A DNA stretch of 64,000 bases, from positions 6,436 to 70,435 of the forward strand of contig CAWGAE010000024.1 in assembly GCA_963820395.1 (NCBI GenBank). Reading direction: 5' to 3'. The notes below the pieces were generated by a model, which was not told where the DNA came from, did no database searches, and saw only the letters and a list, made by a program, of their open reading frames with translations. Numbering within the stretch: the first letter of the stretch is position 1; the number at the start of each line of letters is the position of its first letter. Positions 16,915-25,671 of this stretch are shown one piece after another. The translations under genes and the position numbers were made by a program. The DNA is from DATFVJ01 sp963820395. Lineage in GTDB: Bacteria; Actinomycetota; Actinomycetes; Streptosporangiales; Streptosporangiaceae.

Positions 16915-18317
16915 CGCGGCAGGTCCTTCCACGGCACGTCCTTGTCCATCCGGATCTCGGCCGGCAGGCCGAGCACCCGCTCGGCGATGATGTTGCGCAG
17001 CACCTCGGAAGTACCGCCCTCGATCGAGTTCCCGCGCGCCCGCAGGTACCTGAACCCGGGACCCCGGCCGAAGAAGTTCGCGGACTCCGCCCTGTGCATC
17101 GTCCAGTCGTCGTACAAGAGCCCGTCGGCACCGGAGAGCTCGACCTCAAATCCCGAGATCTCCTGGTTCAGCCGCGCGAACACCAGCTTGGCCGCCGACC
17201 CTTCCGGACCCGGGTGCCCGGCGGCGAGTTGCTGGCGCAGCCGTTCGGAAGCAAGCCTTGCCACCTCCGCATCCGCCCACAACCGCAGCAGGCGGTCGTG
17301 CAGCCCCGGGGTACGGAGGTCCGGCCGCTCGCGCCACGCCCGGGCGGCGGACGCGATCATCCCGCCCTCCCTGGGCAGCGCCCTGCCGCCGATCGAGACC
17401 CGCTCGTTCATCAGGGTGGCCATGGCCACCCGCCAGCCGTCGCCGACCGCCCCGATCCGGTCCGAGTCGGGGATCCGCACATCGCTCAGGAACACCTCGT
17501 TGAACTCCGCCTCGCCGGTGAGCTGACGTAGCGGCCGCACCTCGACCCCCGGCGCCGTCATGTCACAAGCGAAGTAGGTGAGTCCGCGGTGCTTGGGCTG
17601 GTCGGGGTCGCTCCTGGCGACCAGGATCGCCCAGCGGGCCCGGTGCGCCTGTGAAGTCCACACCTTCTGGCCGGTCACCACCCAGTCCTCACCGTCGCGG
17701 ACCGCGCGGGTGGCCAGCCCGGCCAAGTCGGAGCCCGCACCCGGCTCGCTGAACAGCTGGCACCAGATCTCCTCGCCCGTCCAGAGTGACCGCAGCCAGC
17801 GCGTGCGCTGGTCATCCGAGCCGAACGCGAGGATCGTCGGCGCCGCCATGCCCAGTCCGATGCCGATCAGTTCTGGATGGTTGGCGGGCGCGCCGGCTGC
17901 GGCGAACTCGGCATCGGCGACCGACTGCAGCGCGCGTGGCGCGCCCATGCCGCCGAGCCCTGGCGGGTAATGCACCCAAGCCAACCCCGCGTCGAAGCGC
18001 GCACGGAGGAAATCGCGACCCGGCAGGGTCGCAGGATCGCAGGCGGCGAGGAACTCCCTCGCCCGTCGCCGGATCTCGTCCGCCGTGCTCGCCGTCACGG
18101 CGGTGCTCGCCGTCACGGCGGTGCTCGCCGTCACGGCGGTGCTCGCCGTCACGGCGGTGCCCGCCGTCACGGCCGTGCCCGCCGTCACGGCCGTGCCCGC
18201 TGGCGCCATGGTCCCGGCTAGTGCGGTGGTACCCGGCGGGGCGGTGGTACCCGGCGGGGCGGTGGTACCCGGGGCTACGGCGCCGTCCGAGGCCGGCCGC
18301 TGTGTTTCGTCTGCCAT
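16911..18317 (-). CDS. Acyl-CoA dehydrogenase (first of pair)
   Basis: 468 aa; ATG at 18317 with GGAAGGAAGG upstream. Residues 12-75 are two kinds of Thr/Ala repeats (PGTTAP and TAVTA). The enzyme proper begins about residue 78: DEIRRRAREFLAA, then WVHYPPGLGGMGAP, the flavin-binding LFSEPGAGSDLAGL and GQKVWTSQAH, and the C-terminal signature GNSIEGGTSEVLRN. It is of the FadE type and complete apart from the unusual N-terminus. First gene of the operon; it overlaps the second dehydrogenase by four bases (GTGA), which suggests equal production of two subunits. Confidence 0.92.
   Translation of the reverse strand: MADETQRPASDGAVAPGTTAPPGTTAPPGTTALAGTMAPAGTAVTAGTAVTAGTAVTASTAVTASTAVTASTAVTASTADEIRRRAREFLAACDPATLPGRDFLRARFDAGLAWVHYPPGLGGMGAPRALQSVADAEFAAAGAPANHPELIGIGLGMAAPTILAFGSDDQRTRWLRSLWTGEEIWCQLFSEPGAGSDLAGLATRAVRDGEDWVVTGQKVWTSQAHRARWAILVARSDPDQPKHRGLTYFACDMTAPGVEVRPLRQLTGEAEFNEVFLSDVRIPDSDRIGAVGDGWRVAMATLMNERVSIGGRALPREGGMIASAARAWRERPDLRTPGLHDRLLRLWADAEVARLASERLRQQLAAGHPGPEGSAAKLVFARLNQEISGFEVELSGADGLLYDDWTMHRAESANFFGRGPGFRYLRARGNSIEGGTSEVLRNIIAERVLGLPAEIRMDKDVPWKDLPR
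18085..18274. repeat. Two adjacent 18-bp coding minisatellites
   Basis: Units of type GTGCTCGCCGTCACGGCG at 18085-18192 (about six copies) and of type GCGGTGGTACCCGGCGGG at 18223-18274 (three copies). Both are in frame in the first acyl-CoA dehydrogenase gene. Confidence 0.9.
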
Positions 18318-18471
18318 GTGCGCCTTCCTTCCAGATCACCATGCCGGGAAGGTGGCGGCGACGGCAAGGGGCGGGCACGCGGCCACCCGTCGACGAGAGA
18401 CGGCGTGCCGCCGCCGGTCAGCGACGCCGCAGCCCTGGCGCCAGGCTTGTCAGAAGCAGCCTCGTAAGAAA

Positions 18472-19080
18472 TCAGGTATCGGATGGCGCGTTGGCTACCG
18501 GAGTACCCATGGCTGGCGTGACCCGCTCGCCCGGGATTGTCCGCATGTCGTCCAGACCTCCTGCCGTCTCGTCAGCCGGCGGCTGTCCGGCGGCCGGCGG
18601 CTGTGCGGCCGCCCGCGCCGCCTCCCTGACACCCACGATCGTCAACCGGCCGAGCGCGAAAGCCGCGATGAAGACGATGACTACGCCGAGGCCGGAGAAG
18701 AAGCCGATCTCCTCGACCGTGTGCATGAGAACGTTGCCGGTCGCAGCGCCGACCCGCGGGAGGTGGGTCGCCGGCCACGCACTGAACGTCCTGCCCACCA
18801 CGAACCAGGCACCGCCGATGGCGGCCAGGCAGGCCCCGGACGCGGCAACGGCGCGATTCGCGCTCCCAAGCACGATCAGGCCACCGAGCACGGTCGCGAT
18901 GCCGGGCAGGATCTCCAGCCACAACCGTCCGGAGGTGAAAGCCAAAGCGCGGTCGGGACTGTACGCATAGTGGAAGTACGGCCCGACGAACGGCACGAGC
19001 CAGCCCCAAATGCCGAGCAGCAGCAGCAGGAGGCCGCTGATGGCACCGCGACTCCGCGGAACTCGCAGCATCCCAGCCAT
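18472..19080 (-). CDS. Four-helix integral membrane protein, unknown function
   Basis: 202 aa from the ATG at 19080 with GGGAG eight bases upstream. Four predicted membrane helices: ISGLLLLLLGIWGWLVPFVG, LEILPGIATVLGGLIVLG, AASGACLAAIGGAWFVVG and FFSGLGVVIVFIAAFALG. A WPATHLPRVG loop lies between helices three and four. The C-terminal about 45 residues are a Pro/Ala-rich cytoplasmic tail. Conserved-looking in its core but no family named. Transcribed alone; the 416 bases upstream (19081-19496) hold its promoter and are AT-richer around 19250-19310, with no other gene seen. Confidence 0.78.
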   Translation of the reverse strand: MAGMLRVPRSRGAISGLLLLLLGIWGWLVPFVGPYFHYAYSPDRALAFTSGRLWLEILPGIATVLGGLIVLGSANRAVAASGACLAAIGGAWFVVGRTFSAWPATHLPRVGAATGNVLMHTVEEIGFFSGLGVVIVFIAAFALGRLTIVGVREAARAAAQPPAAGQPPADETAGGLDDMRTIPGERVTPAMGTPVANAPSDT

Positions 19081-19496
19081 AATCACCACTCCCTTTGATA
19101 ATCGGATTGTGACCGTTGCCGTACGCAGCTGATTCGCGAGCAGGCGCTTGTCAGCGTGCGGCCGCTCGCGCTGAGTGGATTGGCGCAGGTCACGTCCATT
19201 CTGGCCAATCCGAGAGCCCGCGTTGCCCGACGCGGCCCGGGACCAGAGCGTTTCATTGTGGTTAGCGTAGTTAGTGTTTTTCCTGTTTCCTTTGCGCTTT
19301 CCGAGGTTACTACGTAGCCCCGTGCAGCGTGGCACTGTACAAGCGTGGTCTGCGCCGTGTGGCGAGCCTGCGCCCTAGCCCCTGCCGACCCGTGCGGTCT
19401 CGGCACCGTGCGGTCTGGCCTGAGCGTCCCGTACGCCACGCCCGGCAGCACCCATCCCTCGGCGCCCCGTCGGCGCGGGCCGCGTACGCACGCCTA

Positions 19497-20147
19497 CTAG
19501 GAACGGTCCTCGATCTCCCAGGCGTGGTCGAGGACATGCCACGCGAGGCGGCGGGTCGCGTACCTCACCGGCCAGCCCCTGGGAACGAGCGGGGCCCCGT
19601 CGGACGCCGCGTCAAGCACGGCGGCTATCTCATCGCGATGCGCCGCGATCGCGGCGGTGTCACCGATTGGGGGCTCACGGCGCTTGAGCCCGAGCTTGCG
19701 GGCATAGGCGGTCTCAGCGCCGAGAACATGCGCGGCTATCTTGTCGCGGTCGCGGCCGCCGCCACGCGGCCCCTTGCGCAACTGCGGCGGCGCGCCGGCC
19801 AGCACGCCGTCGAAATGTGTCCACGAGGCGCGGAGCAGCGCCGTAAATCGGTCCGCCTGCTCCTTGGCCACCGGCTCGGAGTCGGCGGCGGCAAACATGG
19901 CAGGCGCACCGAAATCAGTGGTCGCGTTCCCGGGCAGCCGCTCCACAACGTCGAACGCGTCGCCGACCGCCGCGGGGAAGCTGGCTGCGGCCAGTTCGGC
20001 GACGTGAGCATACCGTGGCACGTACGCGGCAAGCGCCGCAAGCGCGGCTTTCTCGTCCTGGGCGCTGCGGCACCAGCCCGGCCAGTCAAGCGGGCAGGCG
20101 AAAACGCGCTTCTTCCCGCACTCCAGGTAGATCACTGTGGCTGCCAT
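19497..20147 (-). CDS. DinB-like conserved protein
   Basis: 216 aa. Begins with ATVIYLECGKKRVFACPLDWPGWCRS, then a helical region with RFTALLRASWTHFDGVLAG and a C-terminal LAWHVLDHAWEIEDR. The helical bundle with conserved His near the end of the last helix (HVLDH) resembles the DinB/YfiT metal-binding fold, whose members transfer or hydrolyse with thiol cofactors; the first 60 residues are not part of that fold and resemble HicB-like strands. Catalytic role not shown. Good ribosome site GAGAGGA eight bases before ATG. Single gene. Confidence 0.72.
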   Translation of the reverse strand: MAATVIYLECGKKRVFACPLDWPGWCRSAQDEKAALAALAAYVPRYAHVAELAAASFPAAVGDAFDVVERLPGNATTDFGAPAMFAAADSEPVAKEQADRFTALLRASWTHFDGVLAGAPPQLRKGPRGGGRDRDKIAAHVLGAETAYARKLGLKRREPPIGDTAAIAAHRDEIAAVLDAASDGAPLVPRGWPVRYATRRLAWHVLDHAWEIEDRS

Positions 20148-20211
20148 GGCGCGATCCTCTCACCCCCGCGGCCACGGACCCCGACGCGAACCCGCGCGGC
20201 TGGCCATCCGG

Positions 20212-21549
20212 TCAGAGGCTAAGGTCCTCAGACGTCGTTCCAGGCACTCTGCCCGGCTTTGAGCTCACTCCGTTGCCCAGTGCGGCGTTCATCCGGTCGC
20301 AGATCTCAGCGAGGACCTCGCCCGAGGTGGCGAAGTTGAGCCGGACGAAGCCGTCCCCGACCGCCTGCCTGACCGGTTTCAGCTTGAGGCGGTGCGCACC
20401 CGGTTCTATCTGACCCGGGGGGACTGCTCTCCTGCCCCGCGCTGCATCCGGGCCCGCCGCGGTGACCCCGCGGAACGCCACGAACTGGGACCCGGGACTG
20501 AGCTTGACATTCGCCCGGTCGAGGAAGAAGGCGGCCGGATCTTCCCGCAGGCCAAGATCACGGCAGTCAAGCCAGGCCAGATAGGTTGCATCTGGCGGGA
20601 CATAGCCGATGCCGAGTGGCCGCAGCGCCTTGTCGATCATGGCGCGGTTCTGAGCGAGCCGGTCAAGCACGGCGGAAAGCCACGGGCCACCGTCGCGCCA
20701 CGCGGCCAGCGTCGCGGTCACGCCGGGCACGCTCGCGGCACCGAACAGCAGCGGCGGTAGCGACGCGAGGGCGCGGCGGACTGCCGGTGATCCGACGTGT
20801 GTCACCGCGCACCTGATTCCGGCCAGATTGAACGCCTTGGTGGCGGAGGTAAGCGTGACCGTGCGTGCGGCTGTCCCGGCCGAAATCGACGCGAACGGTA
20901 TGTGCTGGTGGGTCGGGTAGGTCAGGTCCGCGTGGACCTCGTCGGAGATGACCAGGAGACCATGCGCTGCCGCCACGTCCGCCATCGATTCGAGTTCCCG
21001 CCTGGTGAAGCAGCGGCCGGTCGGGTTGTGCGGGTTGACCAGGATCAGCGCCCGGGCGCCACTCGCCACGACGTCGCGCGCGAAGCGCTCCAGGTCAAAG
21101 CCCCAGCCAGCGGTGGACCGCTCAATCGGGACCTCGACGAGGCGGCGGTGCATCACTGCGAGCGTATCGAGGAAGGGCGGGTACGCGGGAAGGTGCATCG
21201 CGACCGCGTCGCCCGGCGCGGTCGAGACGTACAGCACCACTTGCAGCGCCTGGATGATGTCGGTGAATTCGCGTACCTCGGCCGGGTCCGGTGACCAGCT
21301 GTAACGCTCCGCCATGCGGTCGGCGAACGCCTCCCGCAGCGGCACGGCATCGTGCAGCCAGTCAGGGTATCCTAGATCAGCGTCCGACACCAGGTCGGCA
21401 AGAGCCTCGCGTACCGCCCGGGGTGCGGGGAAGTCCATGTCGGCAACCCAGGCGGCGAGCCCGTCCTGGCCCACCCTCCGCCACTTGAGACCTGGCTTGG
21501 CGTGCAGCCAGCCCAGGTCGACGTGCAGCTCGTCCGGGTCGCTGGTCAT
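20212..21549 (-). CDS. MalY/PatB-type PLP enzyme (cystathionine beta-lyase-like aminotransferase)
   Basis: 445 aa from ATG at 21549 with GAGGAG upstream; the longer start at 21612 lacks a site. Fold-type I PLP enzyme: WVADMDFPAP, a GYPDW substrate loop, LVNPHNPTGR, ISDEVHADL and the PLP lysine in TLTSATKAFNLAG. MalY/PatB proteins cleave cystathionine or cysteine conjugates at the C-S bond; some also act as aminotransferases. One oddity: a Gly/Arg/Pro-rich insertion (about residues 366-400, AGPDAARGRRAVPPG) between the FFLDRANVKLSPG strand and the conserved FVRLNFATS end, absent from typical members. Confidence 0.9.
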   Translation of the reverse strand: MTSDPDELHVDLGWLHAKPGLKWRRVGQDGLAAWVADMDFPAPRAVREALADLVSDADLGYPDWLHDAVPLREAFADRMAERYSWSPDPAEVREFTDIIQALQVVLYVSTAPGDAVAMHLPAYPPFLDTLAVMHRRLVEVPIERSTAGWGFDLERFARDVVASGARALILVNPHNPTGRCFTRRELESMADVAAAHGLLVISDEVHADLTYPTHQHIPFASISAGTAARTVTLTSATKAFNLAGIRCAVTHVGSPAVRRALASLPPLLFGAASVPGVTATLAAWRDGGPWLSAVLDRLAQNRAMIDKALRPLGIGYVPPDATYLAWLDCRDLGLREDPAAFFLDRANVKLSPGSQFVAFRGVTAAGPDAARGRRAVPPGQIEPGAHRLKLKPVRQAVGDGFVRLNFATSGEVLAEICDRMNAALGNGVSSKPGRVPGTTSEDLSL

Positions 21550-21794
21550 TCGCACCGTCTCCTCGGCCTTTGGCCGCGGAGCGCTGCTTCGCGGCGCGCC
21601 CGGCAGCCCCACACGGTCCTCACCCTAGTGTCCCCTCAGCCAGGATGATCGCCGCGCTGGTGGCTGGGATCCGCCAGCAGTCCCGCCCGCAGTGCGGGTC
21701 ATCCGCGCGGGCCGCGGATCCTCCAGCCGTACCTCGACCTGGCGAAGCCGGCTTCCTTTACGCGGCCGTGGCCGGGCGGCGCCCCGGCCCGACG

Positions 21795-22446
21795 ATGGCT
21801 AGGCTCGGCAGGGCCGCGATCGCGGCTCTCGCGGCGGGATGCCTCGCGCTCGCCGCGCTGACCCCGCTCGAGATCCGGGTGATCGCCTCCGGCCACGCGC
21901 CGCTGATCCCCGCGCGGGTAACCACCGGAACGCTCACCTCCCCATGGGTGGTCGGCCCGGTGTTCAGCAAGTTCTCAATTCTTTCCCCTTCGTGGCTCTG
22001 GATCGTCATGCCTGCGCTCCTCCTCGCGGTCGTGGTGGTCACCTGGCTGGCGGCGGGGGCCCGGATGCTGCGTGTGCGGCGGGTGCCCGCGTGGCGCTCC
22101 GCGACCGCGGGCGTTGACGGCGCCGACCAGTACACGGCGTTCGCCTATACCAACCCCGCGCGAAGGGTCCTCGAAGTCAACCTGCTCACCCGCGCAGAGC
22201 TACGCGGGCTGGAGGAGCCTGCCGACACCGGCGGGGAACCAGGTGCGCCGGCTATTCCCCATCTCAGTTACACCTCGGACGTCGGAAATGGTCGAGGAAA
22301 TCGTGTACCGGCCCGCCGTACGGCCATTGCTCTTCCTGGCGCGGGCCGTCAAACGGCTTCAATCCGGCCGTCTGGACGCCTATCTTGCGTACAAGCTCAT
22401 CGCCCTCGTCGCGGTGATCGCAGTGGTGGCCGCGCTCGGTTCGTAA
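21795..22446 (+). pseudogene. C-terminal relic of a hydrogenase-4/Complex-I-like membrane subunit (HyfB type)
   Basis: Only the last third of a proton-conducting transporter subunit is present. The first frame has LSPSWLWIVMPALLLAVVVVTWLAAG, then ...YTNPARRVLEVNL; after about nt 22235 the frame moves by one and continues with VEEIVYRPAVRPLLFLARAVKRLQSGRLDAY and a final helix ending AALGS. The large N-terminal membrane part is missing. No other hydrogenase gene is nearby. Identification is by recall of the HyfB tail (RxVQSGRLxxYLAY...). Confidence 0.6.
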
Positions 22447-22578
22447 CTTCGGGCCCGTCGCCGACTCACACGGAGCTTGCGGCAGTGCGGCCTTCGGGGG
22501 CAGAGTGCTACCGGGGAGGCACTGCGAGCAGTGCCACGTCGCACGGCCCGGATTCCGGGACTCCCACGAGGAGGGCCC

Positions 22579-23022
22579 ATGTCCGCTGCCAAACCGTTTC
22601 GCCGCGTGCTCGTCGGATGGGATGGGTCACGGGGCGCCTCAGCTGCGCTGCGGGCCGCCGCAGCCATCGTCGGCAATGAGGAGGGACAAGTGGTTGCGCT
22701 CGCCGTGCCGCCATCCGCCTGGCATACCGAAACCGCGCAGGAACGCTCGGCGAACGAGATCGCCGCCAGGGAGCGGGTCCGTACCCCGTTCGAACGGCTG
22801 CAGGCCGAGCTGGCTGCCCTGTGCAGCGCCCGCATCGACCTGCAATTCGCCGAGGATCCGAACATCCCGCAAGCACTCTGCCGCTATGCCACCGAGCACG
22901 GGTTCGACCTGCTCGTCCCCGGCCGTCATGGCGAGGCCGGCGCCGCGGCCCGCAAGCTCGGCCACGTCGCAGACTCCGCCATCCGCAGCGCCGGTCTCCC
23001 GCTCCTGCTGGCCACCCCATGA
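22579..23022 (+). CDS. Universal stress protein (UspA family)
   Basis: 147 aa from ATG at 22579 with GAGGAGGG just upstream. Single Usp domain: FRRVLVGWDGSRGASAALRAA at the start (nucleotide-binding Asp), a helical middle, and the loop LLVPGRHGEAGAAARKLGHVADS near the end, a variant of the G-x2-G-x9-G-S/T ATP motif with His in place of Arg. Stop overlaps the next start as ATGA, so translated with the SixA gene. Likely a cytoplasmic stress or dormancy protein. Confidence 0.88.
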   Translation: MSAAKPFRRVLVGWDGSRGASAALRAAAAIVGNEEGQVVALAVPPSAWHTETAQERSANEIAARERVRTPFERLQAELAALCSARIDLQFAEDPNIPQALCRYATEHGFDLLVPGRHGEAGAAARKLGHVADSAIRSAGLPLLLATP

Positions 23023-23597
23023 CGCGCGCCGACCATGCCACTCGCGAACTGGTGCTCGTACGGCACGCCAAGTCGGCGTGGCCGGACCTGCCGGACCGGG
23101 ACCGGCCGCTCGCTCCTCGTGGCCGCCGCCAGGCTCCCCTGGTCGGTAAATGGCTGCGCGCTGGCGGCCGCCTGCCTGACCTGGTGCTGTGCTCAACGGC
23201 GCGACGTGCCAGGGAGACCTGGCAATTGATGGCCGTCGAGCTCGGTGCGCCGGTGCACGTCACCCACGATGAGTGGATCTATGGGGCGGACGCGGCGTCC
23301 TTGCTTGATCTCATTCGCCAGGTACCCGAGGAAGTGCAGACCCTGCTGCTGGTCGGCCACGCCCCAGGCATCCCAGACCTGACTCTTCTGCTAGCCGGTG
23401 ACCGACGAGCCGCCTCAGCCGGCAATTCGGCCGACAATTCGGCCGACAATTCGGCCGGGGATGCAATGCAACGGGCCAGCGGAAAGTTCCCCACTGCCGG
23501 GGTGGCGGTCATGGCCATTGCGGGGTCCTGGTCAGCTCTGGAACCCGGTCGTGCGCAGCTGACCGATTTCAAGGTGCCCCGCGACCTGGAGAGCTGA
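23019..23597 (+). CDS. SixA-type phosphohistidine phosphatase (histidine phosphatase superfamily)
   Basis: 192 aa; ATG overlaps the UspA stop. Motifs: LVLVRHAKSAW (catalytic RH at residues about 15-16), CSTARRARETW (second Arg), and LLVGHAPGIPDL (second catalytic His). SixA removes phosphate from histidine in phosphorelay proteins. A 12-bp repeat adds NSADNSADNSA between the last motif and the C-terminal FPTAGVAVMAI strand, a surface-loop expansion not found in typical members. Pairing with UspA suggests a role in stress signalling (inference). Confidence 0.88.
   Translation: MTRADHATRELVLVRHAKSAWPDLPDRDRPLAPRGRRQAPLVGKWLRAGGRLPDLVLCSTARRARETWQLMAVELGAPVHVTHDEWIYGADAASLLDLIRQVPEEVQTLLLVGHAPGIPDLTLLLAGDRRAASAGNSADNSADNSAGDAMQRASGKFPTAGVAVMAIAGSWSALEPGRAQLTDFKVPRDLES
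23421..23458. repeat. 12-bp coding minisatellite in the SixA gene
   Basis: Nearly three copies of AATTCGGCCGAC, encoding the NSAD repeat. Confidence 0.85.
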
Positions 23598-23894
23598 ACG
23601 CCAGGGGCTGGCGATCGGGTCGATGGCAGCGTCCGGCGGCCTTCCCGCGGAAACAAGCTGTCGGGCCCCGCGAAGGGCACGGGACCGATCTCCGCTTAAC
23701 GGTGGCTGCATGGGGCGCAGCCGGATCCGAAGTCGTCCGCGTTTCATGATCCCGGTAACTTTCGTGCGCATGCCTCCCAATAGTTACCGCGATCAGTGCT
23801 GGGCTCAGGACTCTTGACATGGTGGCTTGCTGACTGTCCGTGACAGTTGGCTTGGCCTGTGATTTTGCCTTATTTTTCTGGCATTTCTGCCTGT

Positions 23895-24115
23895 ATCCGC
23901 CTCCTGGCCGCGATAGAATTACACAACTCGTCGATGAGAACCGGCCCGGGACCGGAGACGATGAAGCCGGGGTCGCTGGCGCCGCCGCCGCTCGCGCGTC
24001 CGGGCGGTCAAGGTCGAGGACGGGCCGGTCGAACTCGGCCGCGAGCCCAGCGAGCAAGGTGCTCTTGCCCACGGCTGCGCGGCCCGGTGAGGATCACGAC
24101 GGGCTCTTCGCTCAT
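23895..24115 (-). pseudogene. 5' relic of an AAA+ ATPase (DUF4143 type)
   Basis: ATG at 24115 opens MSEEPVVILTGPR; after a one-base shift the frame continues AVGKSTLLAGLAAEF (Walker A), PVLDLDRPDARAAAA, then after another shift GPGPVLIDEL (Walker B region), and is then lost. These are the first about 75 residues of an ATPase of the DUF4143 group. The rest of the gene is missing. Confidence 0.6.
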
Positions 24116-24211
24116 GCGCTGAGGGACGACTTCGGCGAGTCGGCGAGGACGCAGCCCGCTAGTAGCCTTCATGCACTTCAGGATGCCATGCGGGGGAACT
24201 CTTGAACGACT

Positions 24212-24252
24212 TTCTGGGAAACTTTACAGCTCTATTCTGGGAAACATTACAG
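24212..24252. repeat. Two 18-bp direct repeats, 17/18 identical
   Basis: Copies at 24212-24229 and 24235-24252 (TTCTGGGAAACTTTACAG type, one mismatch), five bases apart. AT-rich for this genome. Confidence 0.8.
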
Positions 24253-24335
24253 GAATGAACTGGGCAGCCTGACGTACATCAGGTGGGAATCCAGACGAGG
24301 CACGCTCGCTGCAGAGCACGCGAGCTGCCCTGGAT

Positions 24336-24518
24336 GTGTGTGTGAAGACAGTCCCCGGCGACAGCACCCTCACCATCCGCCTCGGCCCGCTGTCCGCGCC
24401 CCGCCGCACCCGCGCGCTCGCCGCCCTATGCGAGCAGCTCACCGCCACCGAAACCCGCTACCCCGGCACCCATCTCGTCCTGCGCTACGAAGTCAAAAAC
24501 CACCCAGACGCTGCATAA
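24336..24518 (+). other. Conserved-looking ORF fragment (60 aa), perhaps a transposase tail
   Basis: Reads VPGDSTLTIRLGPLSAPR, LAALCEQLTATETRYPGT and LVLRYEVKNH with good codon bias and a stop at 24516. This looks like the C-terminal end of a larger protein; the style recalls the tail of some actinobacterial transposases, but this is uncertain. Nothing upstream extends the frame convincingly. It lies between the short AT-rich repeats and the 27-bp direct repeats, in a stretch (24116-25191) with no other gene seen. Confidence 0.4.
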
Positions 24519-24571
24519 ACGATCTCCTATGTCAGGAGTCCCGGGGCTGGGCTCGAAACATGACCATCGCT

Positions 24572-24979
24572 GATGCCCGATAGATGCCCTGAGCGGGGAC
24601 GATGCCGTTTCAGCGACGGTACCTAGCGTGTTGATGTCCGCTATGTACGGCGGCTTACTGACAAGCCGCAACGCCCTCAGTGGCATCTTAGTAAGAGCCG
24701 ATAGTTCGAAGGGCGCGAAGACAACCAGCCATACTGGTGAGACGACTCACCGCCGCGGATATGGAAAGTGGGCCTCCTCGCCAACTGGAGCGGATGACGG
24801 ATGCCCTCTTTATACCTTCATACCGCCCAGAATGGGACGAAGTACGACAAAGAGCGGAAGTTGAGGCGGACTCCAGCGATTCGCCCAGCATGCGGTTACC
24901 TTTCGAGACATCTAGAGTGTCATCTTCTCGGTATCTTTAAGAGTCATACGTCGATGCCCGATAGATGCCCTGAGCGGGG
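24572..24979. repeat. Perfect 27-bp direct repeats flanking 354 bp
   Basis: Identical copies at 24572-24598 and 24953-24979 (begin GATGCCCGATAG, end GAGCGGGG). The 354 bases between have lower GC and no convincing gene. Could be the scar or target of a small mobile element, or recombination sites. Confidence 0.85.
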
Positions 24980-25191
24980 CATGGTTTTCTCTGCCACTGT
25001 GATACTGACTGCGGTCATGACCACGCACGCTGCCACAAATACTGCAAGATCGCCTCTTGCAGCGCTAGAACCGCTGGCCAGGGTGTCTGGATCGCATGGC
25101 AGACAACAGGCCGCATCATCCAGGCCGGGGCCGCCGGAGCCGTCGGGTGCCGTCACCGAACTCCAGGCGACGGGGTCTCGATCAGGTCCGG

Positions 25192-25596
25192 TCAGCAGCC
25201 GTCGCTAGCCCACGGGGATCTTCCCATCTCCGCGTAGAGCTTCTCGAATGCTGCGTACTGGGTGGCCACGCTAGCGTTCTGCGGCGCGCCGGAGTAGCCG
25301 AGGCTGGCCCAGGTGCTGGGCAGGAACTGGAACAGGCCGCCTGCGCCGGACGAGGGGTTGACCGCGCGCGGGTTGCCGCCGGACTCGCGCTGGATGATGC
25401 ACAACCGGTAGGCGGCGGTGGCGGTCCGGTATGCGGTGAGCTGTGCGTGGACAGGCGCCGCCGCTGCCTGGTGGCGGGCTGTTTGGGCTGAGTGGTGGGC
25501 TGTTTGGGCTGAGTGGTGGGCTGATGCCTGGACTGTGGGAATAAGTCCTGCCAGGGCTAGACCAGCGACTGCGGTGGCCCCTACAATGACCTTCAA
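25192..25596 (-). CDS. Small secreted transglycosylase-like (Rpf/SLT-type) protein
   Basis: 134 aa from a TTG start at 25596 with AGGAGG ten bases upstream. Signal peptide at residues 1-26 (AVAGLALAGLIPTVQASA). A seven-residue repeat HHSAQTA follows, then a compact lysozyme-like domain: CIIQRESGGNPRAVN with the likely catalytic Glu71, GAGGLFQFLPSTW and MGRSPWASDGC. This is the actinobacterial transglycosylase-like family related to resuscitation-promoting factors; it should be exported and cut peptidoglycan. The two cysteines (CIIQRE, DGC) could form the disulfide of this fold. Small for the family since no LysM or G5 domain is attached. A large hairpin lies in its leader. Confidence 0.85.
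   Translation of the reverse strand: MKVIVGATAVAGLALAGLIPTVQASAHHSAQTAHHSAQTARHQAAAAPVHAQLTAYRTATAAYRLCIIQRESGGNPRAVNPSSGAGGLFQFLPSTWASLGYSGAPQNASVATQYAAFEKLYAEMGRSPWASDGC
25471..25525. repeat. 21-bp coding minisatellite in the transglycosylase gene
   Basis: Two and a half copies (25471, 25492, 25513) encoding HHSAQTA after the signal peptide. Confidence 0.85.
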
Positions 25597-25618
25597 CGAG
25601 TTCGAACCTCCTGATGCA

Positions 25619-25671
25619 GGGTGGGTAATTCGTAGGGGCCGGGGGTGCTCGCAACACCACCGGTCCCACCC
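25619..25671 (-). promoter_or_regulatory. Large imperfect hairpin in the leader of the transglycosylase gene
   Basis: Outer stem GGGTGGG / CCCACCC (25619-25625 with 25665-25671), inner CCGG and GGTG/CACC pairings, about 23 bases upstream of the TTG start. Rpf-type genes in actinobacteria often have a c-di-AMP riboswitch in the leader, but its conserved core was not recognised here. Confidence 0.45.

Noticed and set aside
19083..19451. Minus-strand 122-codon frame upstream of the membrane protein
   Set aside because: Arg/Thr-rich, no start site, overlaps the promoter region.
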